Assembly: GCF_000801105.2 (NCBI RefSeq) | Contig: NC_079515.1 | Span: 30,217,407 to 30,281,406 of the forward strand | Direction of reading: 5' to 3' | DNA from: Raphanus sativus | Lineage: Eukaryota; Streptophyta; Magnoliopsida; Brassicales; Brassicaceae | Length of the DNA: 64,000 bases | Part shown: positions 37,282 through 48,871 of the stretch, one piece after another | Layout of the letters: the number at the start of each line of letters is the position of its first letter | Numbering within the stretch: the first letter of the stretch is position 1 | Notes under the pieces: model-generated | Database searches by the model: none | The model's input: the letters and a program-made list of their open reading frames with translations, nothing else | Told to the model about the DNA's origin: nothing | Program-made: the position numbers and the translations under genes

Positions 37282-38676
37282 TATACAGATATTATAGGCT
37301 ATATTTGTGACAAAAGAAAATTGAAGGTGGTATTTCTCTATTTTTAATTAAAAAAATTAAATTATTTTAATCAAGAAAAATGAAATGAATTATAATAGAT
37401 AAAAATTATCTTAAAATAATTAAAAGCTATTAAAAATGAGAAACTTATACAAAAATTTTGAAATAAAAACAAATGTTAAAATTATAAAAATAAGTACTAC
37501 ATATAGAAAACCGAAATTCAGAAAATTGTAATTTTTTAAAACAATCAAAATTTCCAAATTTTCAATTTTAATATTCTGATTTTATTTTTATATAAAATAT
37601 AGTAAAAACAAAATACTATAAATTTTCAAATATAGGCTATTTGCAATGATAATATAGATATATAACTTATTTAAAAACTGAAAACTATTGGAAATAATTG
37701 CTATTCATGTTTTTTTAAAAAAAATAGGTTCTTGATGGATAATGATGTGACAAAAAATTTCACTATCTCTGTGAGTTGGTTCACCCCTCAATAGTGATAT
37801 GTATGAAATTTTAGTTTTAAGCATATAAAATAATAAATTAAATTAAATTTTTAAAGTTTATAAAAGTTGAAGTATATCAATTTTCTTTTTTAAAAAATCA
37901 TCTTTTGATTTTTTTTGATTTATTTTTTAAAATTGCAATCTTTATCATTCTGATAGAATTGTTTCTATTTCTAATTTTTATATAAGTTTCTAGTCTAATT
38001 TTTTAAATTTATTTTACATAATTTTATTTGTTTAACATTATTTTATATATATTTTAATATTTTAAGTTAAAATATTTAAAACAATGTTTTGTATTTATAA
38101 ATTTAATATAATTTTAATAGATTTTATATATTTTAAGATAATTTTATATTATTGTAGCTACTTTTTATTTTAGTTATTTAACATAATTATTAAAAAAATG
38201 TCACATCATCATTTTGATGTTGTAGCTATTTTTTATTTTGACTGTGTAGTGAATAATACCGGTCATAATTTTTACGTGACGAATAAGTAAGTTAGTTTTA
38301 ATGTTTTTAATAAGTAATTGGAACGACTTTCATTATTTAAAGTGTTACCTATTGAACTCGAAACAAAAGCATATCACTGAACTCGAAACAAAAGCATATC
38401 AATATCAATATATGGTGACACGTAGAATAAAATCATATAATATATATTTTTGATACAAATTTTATTAGCATTACCTAGTAATAAACTGATGATTACAAGA
38501 GATTAAACCTGAAATTAAAGAAAAAATTTGAAATCTAAGAAAAACAACAATTCAAAACAAACTTGTGAAAACATAAAAGGAATAATCAAGAAATGTAGGT
38601 TAGTGCTAACCAAATTATATAAATCTTTGCACAAAGGATTAGTTGGAGTATAGGTCTATGTATAGTTGATTGATTC
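37282..38676. other. AT-rich DNA with one short tandem duplication
   Basis: No gene. A 24-bp unit, TGAACTCGAAACAAAAGCAT plus ATCA, is duplicated at about 38353-38401. Confidence 0.45.
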
Positions 38677-38695
38677 GGGGGGGGGGGGGGGGGGG
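38677..38695. repeat. 19-base poly-G tract
   Basis: Nineteen uninterrupted G directly precede the first partial unit of the tandem duplication. Such tracts are rare in AT-rich plant DNA and may mark a slippage or assembly weak point. Confidence 0.9.
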
Positions 38696-39489
38696 TGCAT
38701 TGGAAAATAAATTCTCATAAACTTCAAATATTTTGAGATTTCATTGTTTTTGGTTCATAGATTCTAAAAATCTTAACAAAATCTATTGTTATTGGTTTGA
38801 TTTTTTTTAAATTTAATCAAATCCATTATTATTGAAAAAGTTTAGTTGTTATTTGTTTTCAAATTCTAACTAAATTTAGTGTTATTAGAAGATGAATTCT
38901 CTTCATTTTATTGAAAAATAAATTCTCATAAACTTTGAAAATTATGAGATTTCATTGTTTTTGGTTCATAGACTTCAAAAATCTTAACAAAATCTATTTC
39001 TATCTGTTTGAAATTTTTCAAAATTTATTCAAACCCTTCAAAAATTTAGTTATTATTGATTTTCAAATTCTAACTAATTTAGTGTTATTAGAAGATGAAA
39101 TCTCTTCATTTTTACTTATAAGACATAATTTAAAATATATCAAGTGTATCGATGAGATTTTCAAAATCTTTGTGATAAAAAATCTATAAAAATAATTATT
39201 TTTACCAAATATTTATTGCACTTTCAATCCAAGTTGTATGTCCAAAATTACAGCACTAAAATTTTGTATATTTATACCTTTAAGAAAAATGATCTAGTGA
39301 ACGATTTAATCATTATCCAAATATATAGTTCACACCCATTTGGGTTACCAACCCAATTAACCAACAGATTATAGTGTTTTTTTATTCAAAAGCACTGAAA
39401 ACACATCAATGACTATGTTCAAGAGAATGAAATATAAAGTCGGAAATATTTTATGAAAATATACCACCAATAAAAATTTATACATAAAT

Positions 39490-39651
39490 TTCTAATTTCC
39501 TAGGCGTGTAGCCTCATTTTTTGGCCCTCCCTGCTGTATGTTGCAGGTTTCGTTGGAGAGGGCAAGGTTAAAGTTAGTTATCTGACTTGTACATTGGTGT
39601 TGGTTGATGAATGAATATTCGAATTTCCAGCGAAAAAAAATTCTAATTTCC
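39490..39651 (+). mobile_element. LINE-type 3' tail, copy in unit A
   Basis: A 140-bp insert ends in an A-run (CAGCGAAAAAAAA) and is flanked by TTCTAATTTCC at 39490-39500 and 39641-39651. The body (GTGTAGCCTCATTTTTTGGC ... TTGATGAATGAATATTC) looks like the end of a non-LTR element. Confidence 0.8.
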
Positions 39652-41066
39652 ATTCACTATGTGAAAGAGACAGTTGAATATGATGTTGGATACAAAACAA
39701 AATTCACACTGATTAGAGTTGGGAGACGAGAGTAAATATGAGATATCATAGAAGAAAATGTAAATTACACTATTGAATGTATTTGTGTTGATTTTGGATA
39801 AGTATGTATACCTCTTTCTCTGAATCTTTATATCTGACTGCCAAACCACTCGTCAGGAGCAAGTTTCTTTTATAAGATTTATGGATGCAGAATCTTACTT
39901 TTTGCTCTTCGAGATGCCAAAGACTGGAATATATCTACATAGTACTATTTGCAGCCGAAATACCAGGGACTGCTGCGTTGCTAGTTCAATGCCCATCAAA
40001 CATAATTGTTTTGAGTAATGTCTCTATATGAACTCATATCTTTGTACATATATTTTTTATGATCAATATATTTTAAATTTCATAAAAAAAAGTAAAAGGA
40101 AAAAAGAAAAGAATAATAAATGGTGTCAAAAGGTTTAAAAGTTAAAAGTTCTCTTTTAAAAACGGTTTTAAAAGTTTTAGAAAATAGGGGGTGCTAGTTT
40201 TTAAATAAATGTGTTTTTATAAAATGGTCTTTATATTATTTAATATTAAAAATAACTTACCATCTCAAGACAAGTTTTTTAAATGCAAACATAATAACTA
40301 TTAAATACATTGACCAATTGTAGATAATTATGTTAATACAGTCAAATTTATGATATGGAGAAATTCATTACCATGATATGGATTTTTATTTAAAAAAACT
40401 CTATATATTTGTGTAACAAACACAAACAAGACCAACACAATAAGTTCTCAAAAAAATAACCAGAGTAAAGGTGCATTGAAAAATAAATTCTCATAAACTT
40501 TGAAAATTATGAGATTTTATTGTTTTTGGTTCATAGATTTCAAAAATCTTAACAAAATCTATTTCTATCTGTTTGAAACTTTTGAAAATTTATTCAAACC
40601 CTTCAAAAATTTAGTTATTATTGATTTTTAAATTCTAACTAATTTAGTGTTATTAGAAGATGAAATCTCTTCATTTTTACTTATAAGACATAATTTAAAA
40701 AATATCAAGTGTATCGATGAGATTTTCAAAATCTTTGTGATAAAAAATCTATAAAAATAATTATTTTTTACCAAATATCTATTGCACTTTCAATCCAAGA
40801 TGTATGTCCAAAATTACAGCACTAAAATTTTGTATATTTATATATGTATTTATTCCTTTAAGAAAAATGATATAGTAAACGATTTAATCATTATCCAAAT
40901 ATATAGTTCACACCCATTTGGATTACCAACCCAATTAACCAACAGATTATAGTATTTGTTTTTCAAAAGCACTGAAAACACATCAATGACTATGTTCAAG
41001 AGAATGAAATATAAAGTCGGAAATATTTTATGAAAATATACCACCAATAAAAATTTATACATAATT

Positions 41067-41228
41067 TTCTAATTTCCTAGGCGTGTAGCCTCATTTTTTG
41101 GCCATCCCTGCTGTATGTTGCAGGTTTCGTTGGAGAGGGCAAGGTTAGAGTTAGTTATCTGACTTTTACATTGGTGTTGGTTGATGAATGAATATTCAAA
41201 TTTTCAGCGAAAAAAAATTCTAATTTCC
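41067..41228 (+). mobile_element. LINE-type 3' tail, copy in unit B
   Basis: The same insert as at 39490-39651, with the same TTCTAATTTCC flanks (41067-41077, 41218-41228). It was therefore in place before the surrounding unit was duplicated. Confidence 0.8.
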
Positions 41229-42287
41229 ATTCACTATGTGAAAGAGACAGTTGAATATGATGTTGGATACAAAAAAAATTTCACACTGATTAGAGTTGGG
41301 AGACGAGAGTAAATATGAGATATCATAGAAGAAAATGTAAATTACATTATTGAACGTATTTGTGTTGATTTTGGATAAGTATGTATACCTCTTTCTCTGA
41401 ATCTTTATATCTGACTGCCAATCCATCCGTCAGAAGCAAGTTTCTTTTATAAAATTTATGGATGCAGAATCTCACTTTTCGCTCTTCGAGATGCCAAAGA
41501 CCGGATTATATCTACATAGTACTACTTGCAGCCGAAATACCAGGGACTGCTGCGTTGCTAGTTCAATGCCCATCAAACATAATTGTTTTGAGTAATGTCT
41601 CTATATGAACTCATATCTTTGTACATATATTTTTTATGATCAATATATTTTAAATTTCATAAAAAAGTAAAAGGAAAAAAGAAAAGAATAATAAATGGTG
41701 CCAAAAGGTTTAAAAGTTAAAAGTTCTCTTTTAAAAACGGTTTTAAAAGTTTTAGAAAATAGGGGGTGCTAGTTTTTAAATAAATGTGGTTTTATAAAAT
41801 GTCTTTATATTATTTAATATTAAAAATAACTTACCATCTCAAGACAAGTTTTTTAAATGCAAACATAATAACTATTAAATACATTGACCAATTGTAGATA
41901 ATTATGTTAATACAGTCAAATTTATGATATGGAGAAATTCATCACCATGATATGGATTTTTTTTTTTTAAAAACTCTATATATTTGTGTAACAAACACAA
42001 ACAAGACCAACACAATAAGTTCTCAAAAAATAACCAGAGTAAAGGTGATTTGATCTCTATAATGTTTAAATTTTCTTATTAAAGAAGACCAATTATTAAA
42101 AAGATAAATCTTTGAACAGTTCCAAAATATTTCTTACATAGAGAAATGTTTATTTTCTATATTCGTTATATAGTTAGTCTTAGATCTTAATAAGTCCTGA
42201 TTATACAAGAATATCTTCTAACATTTATAGTGTACCAAACTATTTTATAGGCTGTATTTTCTTCTACAATTTACTAAAACTAAAGTA

Positions 42288-42752
42288 ATGGCAACAGAGA
42301 AGTTTTCATCTCTTCTGTTACTTTCCATGATGGTGTTTGTTCTCATCATTTTGCCCACTGATTCTGCCGTTCCAGGTAAACATATTTCTTTGTTTAGGTA
42401 TGGACTGTTTCAAACTTACAAAAAAAACTTTTCTAATCCATATTTTCTCAATCCCTTTTATTCACTCTTTTTAAACCATGTCTAAAGTCACTAAACACAG
42501 AACAAAAGTCCATTTATATATTAAAATATTGAATTGATTTATTTTGGTACTTGATGTATTGTTAATTTGTGTTTATGATGAACCAATTAATTAGGAGTTT
42601 ATTACAAATGTATGTCGGACGGATGTACACTCACACCACCATGCGCGGAAAAATGCGAGTCTATGGGGTTCCAAAATGCAGGTGAATGTCGAATTTATAG
42701 TTATGGCGGTGTTTGTTGCTGCCAATGCACTGATAAAGCATGTATCAATTAA
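42288..42752 (+). CDS. defensin-like cysteine-rich secreted peptide
   Basis: Two exons, 42288-42375 and 42595-42752, joined by a GT-AG intron, encode 81 aa. The first exon is a signal peptide (Lys then a Leu/Met/Val-rich core ending DSA), and the intron falls just after it, the usual layout of plant DEFL/LCR genes. The mature part has ten cysteines, including a CCC cluster near the C-terminus, against eight in classic plant defensins. A Gly next to a Cys (GECR) may stand in for the gamma-core. Such peptides act in antimicrobial defence or in pollen-pistil signalling; which applies here cannot be told. The stop is followed by an AT-rich 3' region. Confidence 0.82.
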
Positions 42753-44432
42753 AGCATGTATAATATAACCGAACCTAGTCCTTCTCATTACTAATCAATT
42801 ATATATTTATATGCACTTTGATCAAAAAAAATTATGTGCACTCTCATTTATACATGAATAAAAACCATATATTGAGTATGTTCCATGTTTAAACCTTTTA
42901 CAATCAAAAATTATATTATTTTCTTGTATTATATGTACTCTCAATTCACATCATCATATTGTAAAATGCAAATTTTACAATAGGACGAATTGAACAATTG
43001 TATAATATTTTCATAAATAAATCGATATATATATACACAAAATCTATAGAGAAAAACAGGTTTACAGAAGCGAAACATTTTCTTTAAAATTATGTGGACA
43101 TTCTGTATTTCGACGGTTTGCATGGTGTTCCAAAATCTCTATGTCTGTCTCAAACATAAAATGGGTTTTGTACTAAAAAAATTTGAGACCAATTTCTTCA
43201 TACAATTAAAAAAAAATTTGGGCTTTCTTCTAAGCCTAAAAAGGTCAAAATAATATAATGGACCATGTACAAATACATGTACCTCTAACATATGCCTTGG
43301 ACTGGGCCTGATACAACTGTATATGTTTTAATCCACAGTGAATAAAAGAATCTGTTAAACTATCAAACATATGTCATGTTGTACTCTTGTACACAAAACA
43401 ACTAAAAGAATTCAAAACTGAGAGAAGATGTCTTATTTTTTTTTTTTGTCTTGTTCTAATGAATGTATTCTTTTAACATGGAAGAAGTAGGTTTTCATAA
43501 GCCTTGTCCAAAAGAAATAATAACAAAACATAATGAATTGAATTCACAACAACATTTATTCATATAACTAATTATTTTATAAATATTTATAGCAGTGACC
43601 ATGGTAAAATCATCTAGTTATATAAAAACTAGAAGTTAGCAAACCATGTTGGTACATCACCTTCACCGATGCAATGACTCTTGAGTGATGATCAATATCA
43701 TTACTCAAGACCTAAGGCCTTAGAGAGGGACATGCTTCCTTCTTGTTTCGAACGTTTTCATCTTCCATATTGATGATCCAAGATTCCGAGTCGAATGAAC
43801 ATCACAATCAAATATGAACTCGAGTTTAGAGATATTGAAAGAATAGACATATATTAACTAAAGAAACAGCTAAACACATACCCTACTGTTTTTTCCAATA
43901 TGCTTGGTTAATGGGTTCACGCGACGCACTCAATGATACTGACATTAGATTCTGGTTGTGTATCAAATTTGTTCGTCAAGATATGCATGGGAACGTATTT
44001 GAAAATATTATTAGCTGTTTTCCATAGGTCTTCTGTAGTAACGCTTATCGTTTCTACCATATCACCGACGAGACACATCAATAAATAAGGAAATAATTCT
44101 TTCCGAATGATACAAATTTTCTGTACACAAAACGTATAATATATTAAATTAATTTCTGTTTTTCTTATGATAGGAATTTTATTACATATAACAGTAATTA
44201 CATAGAAGAAAATTATAGTGTTTAGTGTTTACTTACATTATTACTACTAGTAGTCATATCAGACACAATGCTGAAGAAGCAAGCAAGAGAAGTTGTGAAG
44301 ATATAAGAGTAGTTAAAACCGTAAACTGTTCCTCGTTTATTGTTGATACCTATGAATTTTCTGTCACGTTCCTTTGTTTGCTTGGGAAGGAAGGGACGGA
44401 TACATACACTTCAAATAGTTTCATTTATCTTT
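42753..44432. other. intergenic; possible relic of an unrecognised minus-strand gene
   Basis: Most is AT-rich. Between 44085 and 43915 the minus strand gives a coding-looking run (LVGDMVETISVTTEDLW...) ending in a stop, and 43690-43635 gives another (CIGEGDVPTWFA), separated by stops. These may be pieces of one decayed gene; family not recognised. Confidence 0.3.
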
Positions 44433-44817
44433 TTAGAGCATGTGCAACACGGATCCATAAGGCCAATCCTTAAAACAATTAAAAGTAAAATATTAATTGT
44501 TTTGGTTTTTGTGCCGGATCAATGCCATAAATAACTAAGCTAAGAGCAACTCCAATAGTGTTATCCACCATTGGAGTTCTTAACAATATAATATATTTTT
44601 CTTTTTGTTTTTTGAATAATTAAGAATTTTACTTTAAAATGATGTCCAATAGTGTTACTAACATGGAATCCTTAGAAATTTGAACTACATATGACAAATC
44701 TAATTAGTACCATGTTGTTATCAACAAAGTAGCTTTAAGACAATGGTTTTTAATTATCAAACATGAGAAGAAGAGATAAAAGTAGAAAGGTAAGGAGATT
44801 TTTACCATGTTGATGGT

Positions 44818-45186
44818 TGGTGTGTGATGGGTTCTTTGAGAAGGGTGTAAGAAGCTAAGAAGGAACAGGAAGAGAAGCCATCATGTACTTGTATATATTC
44901 CTCTGTCTCTCAAGCTCCTGCCATTGAGCTTCACTGAAAGCTACACCTTCCTTTTCACTCATGCTTCTTTCCATCTCCCCTGAATTTTAATATCCACCAA
45001 TTTTCACATTAAAAATCCAATACCAGCAGGACAGTGACACAAGGAAGCAGAGAAAGGCGATGAATACGAATGGTAATGATTATGAGATGGTGGTAACATA
45101 ACGTCTTTATAAGTGTGTTCTGCAACTCCAAAACCCAACCCACCAACAAAATCTTTCTTATTACGCTCTGCTCTTGTTCGCATCAC
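44818..45186 (-). pseudogene. captured GRF8-like fragment (QLQ domain)
   Basis: On the minus strand, 45160-45010 gives KDFVGGLGFGV...KDVMLPP, matching the N-terminal part of GROWTH-REGULATING FACTOR 8 (At4g24150). After an intron-like gap, 44987-44818 gives FSEAQWQELERQRNIYKYMM and ASLPVPS, the QLQ domain that binds GIF co-activators. A stop codon follows PVPS where the family has PELLTPF, and the WRC DNA-binding domain is absent. It lies inside the inner PIF-like element. Confidence 0.88.
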
Positions 45187-45349
45187 AAATGCAATGAAAC
45201 ATGGATGCTAATAGTGTTGCAGCCATACCAAAGAGTTCAAACCTCAAAGATGGAGACTTTCTATACACAATTTTCTACCAGAGTCAACAGATATCCATTG
45301 ACTGAAGTTACTCTCATAAGTAAGAAATGATAAAGAAAAGAAGAAACTT

Positions 45350-45508
45350 ACATGAATTTAGTACCCACTTGAGAGTGTAGCCTCTCCAAGGAACCCATGA
45401 ACAGTTTAGAGTCAGCAATCACAGCTTCATAGGTTGCTTCAGGTGTAATGCGGATGTTGTCCATCGGCATTGGCCGTTGCTTAAGACAAGAGCTTGATGA
45501 CAATCCTT
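45350..45508 (-). pseudogene. captured ARID-HMG (HMGB15-like) first-exon fragment
   Basis: On the minus strand, 45505-45353 reads SSSCLKQRPMPMDN, ITPEATYEAVIADSKLFM and SLERLHSQVGTKF, matching the start of the plant ARID-HMG protein HMGB15 (At1g04880), up to an intact splice donor (ATTCAT|GTAAGT). The DNA-binding domains are not present. The match is from memory of the family. Confidence 0.78.
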
Positions 45509-45954
45509 ACACACCAAAAAGAAAAGAAAGTTAAGAACTTCAAGATCATTTACCAATCACTCAACCTTCTTCCTCATTTACTTTCCTGCTTATTAATTTA
45601 ACAAAAGTCGAAAACTTTAAGGCTCTGCATATCTAAAACTCAATGATACACAGCAGAGGGGATAATCCACAGAGATGCAAGTGAAGAAAACTTAAAGGAA
45701 CAAATTTTATGATGTAATGATGATAACAGTAACAAAGCAGAAACATAGAGCAAAGTCCAAGAACAAAAAACAATAAAGGCTCCTCTGTTTCTTATATGCA
45801 AAACAAAAACTAAATAGACAGATTGCCATTAATGTATAGCGACTTGTGCTTGAAAAGTTCTACACTTTTTAAGGATTCAATAACAACGACACATCTAGCC
45901 ACCCAACTAGACATATAGACATCTAAATCAATGTAGATAACAACGACACATCCA

Positions 45955-46145
45955 GCAAAAATTTCTGGATAAGGCGTCTGAGTTGAGAGCTCTGTGGAAG
46001 CGATTCTGGAAAGTGGCGGCGCCTTTCTGGTATTCGGAGGGATAAAGACCAGGCCAGGCTGCGTCTTGCCGCCGTCTTCGCTCTAACTCTGGCCACCACC
46101 GGTATCAGCGTCGGCTTCAATTTCCTCGGCCGTGATTTCTACTGT
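45955..46145 (+). pseudogene. captured ABC transporter (ABCD2-like) fragment
   Basis: The plus strand reads LRALWKRFWKVAAPFWYSE, then LRLAAVFALTLATTGISVGF and NFLGRDFY, then CDSSVR. This matches the first transmembrane part of the chloroplast half-size ABC transporter of the D family (At1g54350). The match stops after NFLGRDFY; no nucleotide-binding domain follows. It lies on the strand opposite to the other two captured pieces. Confidence 0.8.
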
Positions 46146-46975
46146 GATTCCTCGGTGAGGCCGCTTGAGGAAGAAGGCGCCATTGGTTTCGTCTCTCTCG
46201 AGAGAGTTTTTTTGATCGAAAGTGGTTTGGTGATGATGTTGATCGTAGGGTGGAGAGGATGTTGATCCTGGGGTGGGGAGGAGATGAGGAGTTAAGGACT
46301 TAATCCTTAAAAGCCTTATTTAAGGATTCATTCTTAACAGACTTGTGTATTATAATGTTATTATAATCAAATAATACTAAAGATTGGTGTTAAGGATTTG
46401 CTTAAATCCTCCGTTGGAGGTGGTCTAAGGACTGATCTCAAACGAGTATTGTTACTGTGTCGCGGGTTCCATAACACGTGGTGGTCCATAATTAATTAGT
46501 TTTTTTTAATTAAATAAAAAAATAAAAAATCTAATAAAAAATAAAAAAGAACATGGGAAATTGAGTTTTAAAGGACTTACCATTGCACATGTTCTTATGT
46601 TCATGTTCAAATTGTTAATAGCCTAATAAGATTTTTGATGTTTATCATTTTTTCCTAGGGCTAGTGCGGATGAGTTAACGGATTTTATATACCTTGTTAG
46701 ATTTGTGATCTTCCTTTTTTTGTTTGTTGTTGGAGGCAACCAGAGCTTCCTGTAAGTGCCTTCTTATGCAAGGTTTAACTTGTATAATTAAGCTTTAATA
46801 TATACACTAGTAGGACTTAAGCTCTAATTAATCTGAGTTATAACCTCAAAGCTGAAGTAAAAAGAAGGAGGCAAGTTGGATGAAGTCACAAGATAAGTAA
46901 AAAACAAAGGCTTGTTTTGTTGGCTTTAAGAATTTAGGGGCTTATTTGATCAAAAAAAAAAAGAATTTAGGGGCT

Positions 46976-47338
46976 TCATATCCTACGTAAATGGGTTATC
47001 CATATCTTGTATTTCTCACCACCGGTTAGAGAGCCATTCTTTAGTCTCCAAAGTAATGTCATGAGGCCAATAGTCTCGAAAGTAATATCAACAGTAAACT
47101 TGTAATCATATTCCATAAACTCGTCACAAAAAGCAGCCCAAGTGAGCAAGTAGCACATGTGCAGTGTTTTTTTTTCTTTCTGAATGCCCTTATTACCATT
47201 TACCTGTAGTTGTATAGTCTTGTAGATCCAGTAAAACTTAATTAAATGAAAAAAAACATAACAAACATTGATTTCAGTACCTGGTATCTTAATTTGTTTA
47301 AAAGGTTCACCAAGGCTTCTTGTATTCTTCTCATTCAT
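46976..47338 (-). CDS. 120-codon open frame, unrecognised
   Basis: Open frame with non-random composition (YKFTVDITFE, KNGSLTGGEKYK). Possible splice sites inside it (CCAG|GTACTG near 47280 and ACTACAG|GTAAATGG near 47205) suggest it may be parts of a spliced gene rather than one exon. No family is recognised, and it could be a relic. Confidence 0.3.
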   Translation of the reverse strand: MNEKNTRSLGEPFKQIKIPGTEINVCYVFFHLIKFYWIYKTIQLQVNGNKGIQKEKKTLHMCYLLTWAAFCDEFMEYDYKFTVDITFETIGLMTLLWRLKNGSLTGGEKYKIWITHLRRI

Positions 47339-47530
47339 TTCTACGGCTTCAAATATATACTTTTATCTTCATCGATGAAAAATCTTAATCGGCTGGTTAA
47401 TAAAGAAGAAAACAACGAACGATTTACATATTCATTTACATCTCCCACACCACAAACTCAATTTCTTACATTCATATCTTACACAAAAAGAATATTGTAA
47501 GGAATGAAAAAACAGTACTTATAAGTTATA

Positions 47531-47677
47531 TCAAACCACGGTTGTAGTCGTCTTATCAGCAGTTTCTGTGTCTTTGCGGTCATTTTTGTAACAATAGGAT
47601 ACGATACCCAAAATGACAAGTATGATGCCTATAAGAGGACCCAGTATTTTGACGATCAAACCTGTCGTCGTTTCCAT
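47531..47677 (-). CDS. 48-residue single-pass membrane protein, unknown function
   Basis: METTTGLIVKILGPLIGIIL leads into a hydrophobic segment (residues about 7-28), then YCYKN and a charged, Thr-rich tail ending TTTTVV. A short N-terminus, one transmembrane helix and a polar tail of about 20 residues match the build of the frames at 57339-57476 and 60230-60598, all on the minus strand. Arabidopsis has small membrane protein genes in the matching interval (about At1g53620-53635). The codon pattern is protein-like, and the ATG is the only one before the helix. Confidence 0.65.
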   Translation of the reverse strand: METTTGLIVKILGPLIGIILVILGIVSYCYKNDRKDTETADKTTTTVV

Positions 47678-48172
47678 CGATCTTTCTTTATTGGATTTCT
47701 GTTTTTATTGATTGATAGAAACAAATGACCATCGACAGAATCATCTACTATATATACTTTTTTTTTTTTTTTCAAAGATGAGCTGTTTGCCGTCTTTGTA
47801 TTTGCAAAACTTTACTATAAAATACCATGTATTACGTTTGACCTCAACTGTGTATATATTTTTGTTAAGATTTGATTGGATATAATGTGTTTATTATACT
47901 AGTTGAGACGTGTGATTTACCCATTCTACTAGTCGGGTTGTCTCAGTATTTAGTTTGGTTCTATATGCTTTACAAAAAATACATTTTTTTCTCAGAAACA
48001 CGATGTCAACTAACATAGAAATCTCATACCAAAAAAAAGCTAACAAAAAAATCAAAATAGTTATCACGTTCCTTCTATTTTGAGTAGTACAAATGCATAT
48101 ATATGTTTACATCTCTTGCACGCAACAACTCAAGTCTATAACATATTAACATTCATGTTTCACACAAACATA
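47678..48172. other. AT-rich upstream DNA of the 48-residue gene
   Basis: Probable promoter of the minus-strand small gene: TATA-like TATATATA on the minus strand lies near 47748-47755, about 70 bases upstream of its ATG. Nothing else is seen. Confidence 0.35.
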
Positions 48173-48871
48173 TTGGAAACTAGGGGTGGACGTTCGGATT
48201 GGTATTTTGGATTTTCGGATATTTCGATATAGAGGCATAGTACCCGTTCGGATATTTCTGTACTTTCGATCGGGTTTGGATATTTTTAATTCGAGTTTAG
48301 TTATTTCGGATCAGGTTCGGATATTTAGATTTTGAAAGAAAAAAAAATTTCATTTTAAGGTTCTTGTATTTAAAGTTTTAGTTTTCGATTGACTGAATTT
48401 TCATTTTTAATAGATTGAATTATTAATAGATTTTGTGGTAACATTTCAAAAATAAATAGATATTAATTTGGCTATTTTTTTAGAATTTGGATGTAACTTT
48501 TGTTAATACATGAAAGAAAAAGCTTGATATTCATTTTAAGTGAATATCAAATCATTTTTCTTTGTAATTATATATGTATTATATAATCTTAAAATATGTG
48601 TGACATCAGTATAAATATTTTAAATAAAATGAGAGATGAAAACTAGAAATATATATATATATATATAGTTATTTTTGGATATCTATTTGGATTCAGATAT
48701 TATCCATTCGGGTTCAGATATTATTCATTCGGGTTCGGATATCCAATCTCTATTAAATCAGTATTCATTCGGTATTTTGCTATTTCAATTCAGATTTTCG
48801 GTTTGAATTTTATGGATCGGATATGAGTGCGATTTCAGATATTGGATAAAGTGTTCACCCCTGATGAAAAC
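48173..48871. mobile_element. hAT-like non-autonomous element
   Basis: Ends TAGGGGTGGAC (from 48181) and GTTCACCCCTG (to 48863) are inverted repeats. The flanks TTGGAAAC and ATGAAAAC are an imperfect 8-bp duplication. The interior is made of CATTCGGGTTCGGATAT-type words, with no coding. Confidence 0.75.

Larger units (their letters stand above)
38694..42047. repeat. 1.56-kb tandem segmental duplication (two full units and a partial one)
   Basis: Unit A is 38911-40474 and unit B 40475-42047, offset 1564 bases at their starts and highly similar throughout, both ending AACCAGAGTAAAGGTG. About 215 bases at the head of the unit are also present just upstream (38694-38910), more diverged. Small indels and substitutions separate A from B. 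A and B each contain the same retroposon tail. The 68-codon frames on the minus strand of both units (39643-39849, 41220-41426) are by-products and not supported as genes. Confidence 0.93.
44541..46428. mobile_element. PIF/Harbinger-like element carrying fragments of three genes (Pack-type)
   Basis: Ends GAGCAACTCCAA (from 44544) and TTGGAGGTGGTC (to 46425) are inverted repeats matching at 10 of 12 positions. They are flanked by TAA at 44541-44543 and 46426-46428, the 3-bp target duplication of PIF/Harbinger. The 1882-bp interior has no transposase but holds pieces of GRF8, an ARID-HMG gene and an ABC transporter, described separately. This is the structure called Pack-type or transduplicating. 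Confidence 0.8.
44433..46597. mobile_element. outer PIF/Harbinger-type MITE, split by an inner element
   Basis: Ends GAGCATGTGCAA (from 44436) and TTGCACATGTTC (to 46594) are inverted repeats flanked by the 3-bp duplication TTA (44433-44435, 46595-46597), the PIF/Harbinger signature. Without the inner element and one TAA, the host MITE is about 275 bp and AT-rich inside. Confidence 0.8.

Noticed and set aside
39643..41426. Pair of 68-codon frames on the minus strand in the two duplicated units
   Set aside because: They are conserved only because the whole 1.56-kb unit is duplicated; AT-rich composition and lack of any upstream signal give no reason to call them genes.
42591..42788. 65-codon minus-strand frame
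   Set aside because: It is antisense to the second exon of the defensin-like gene.
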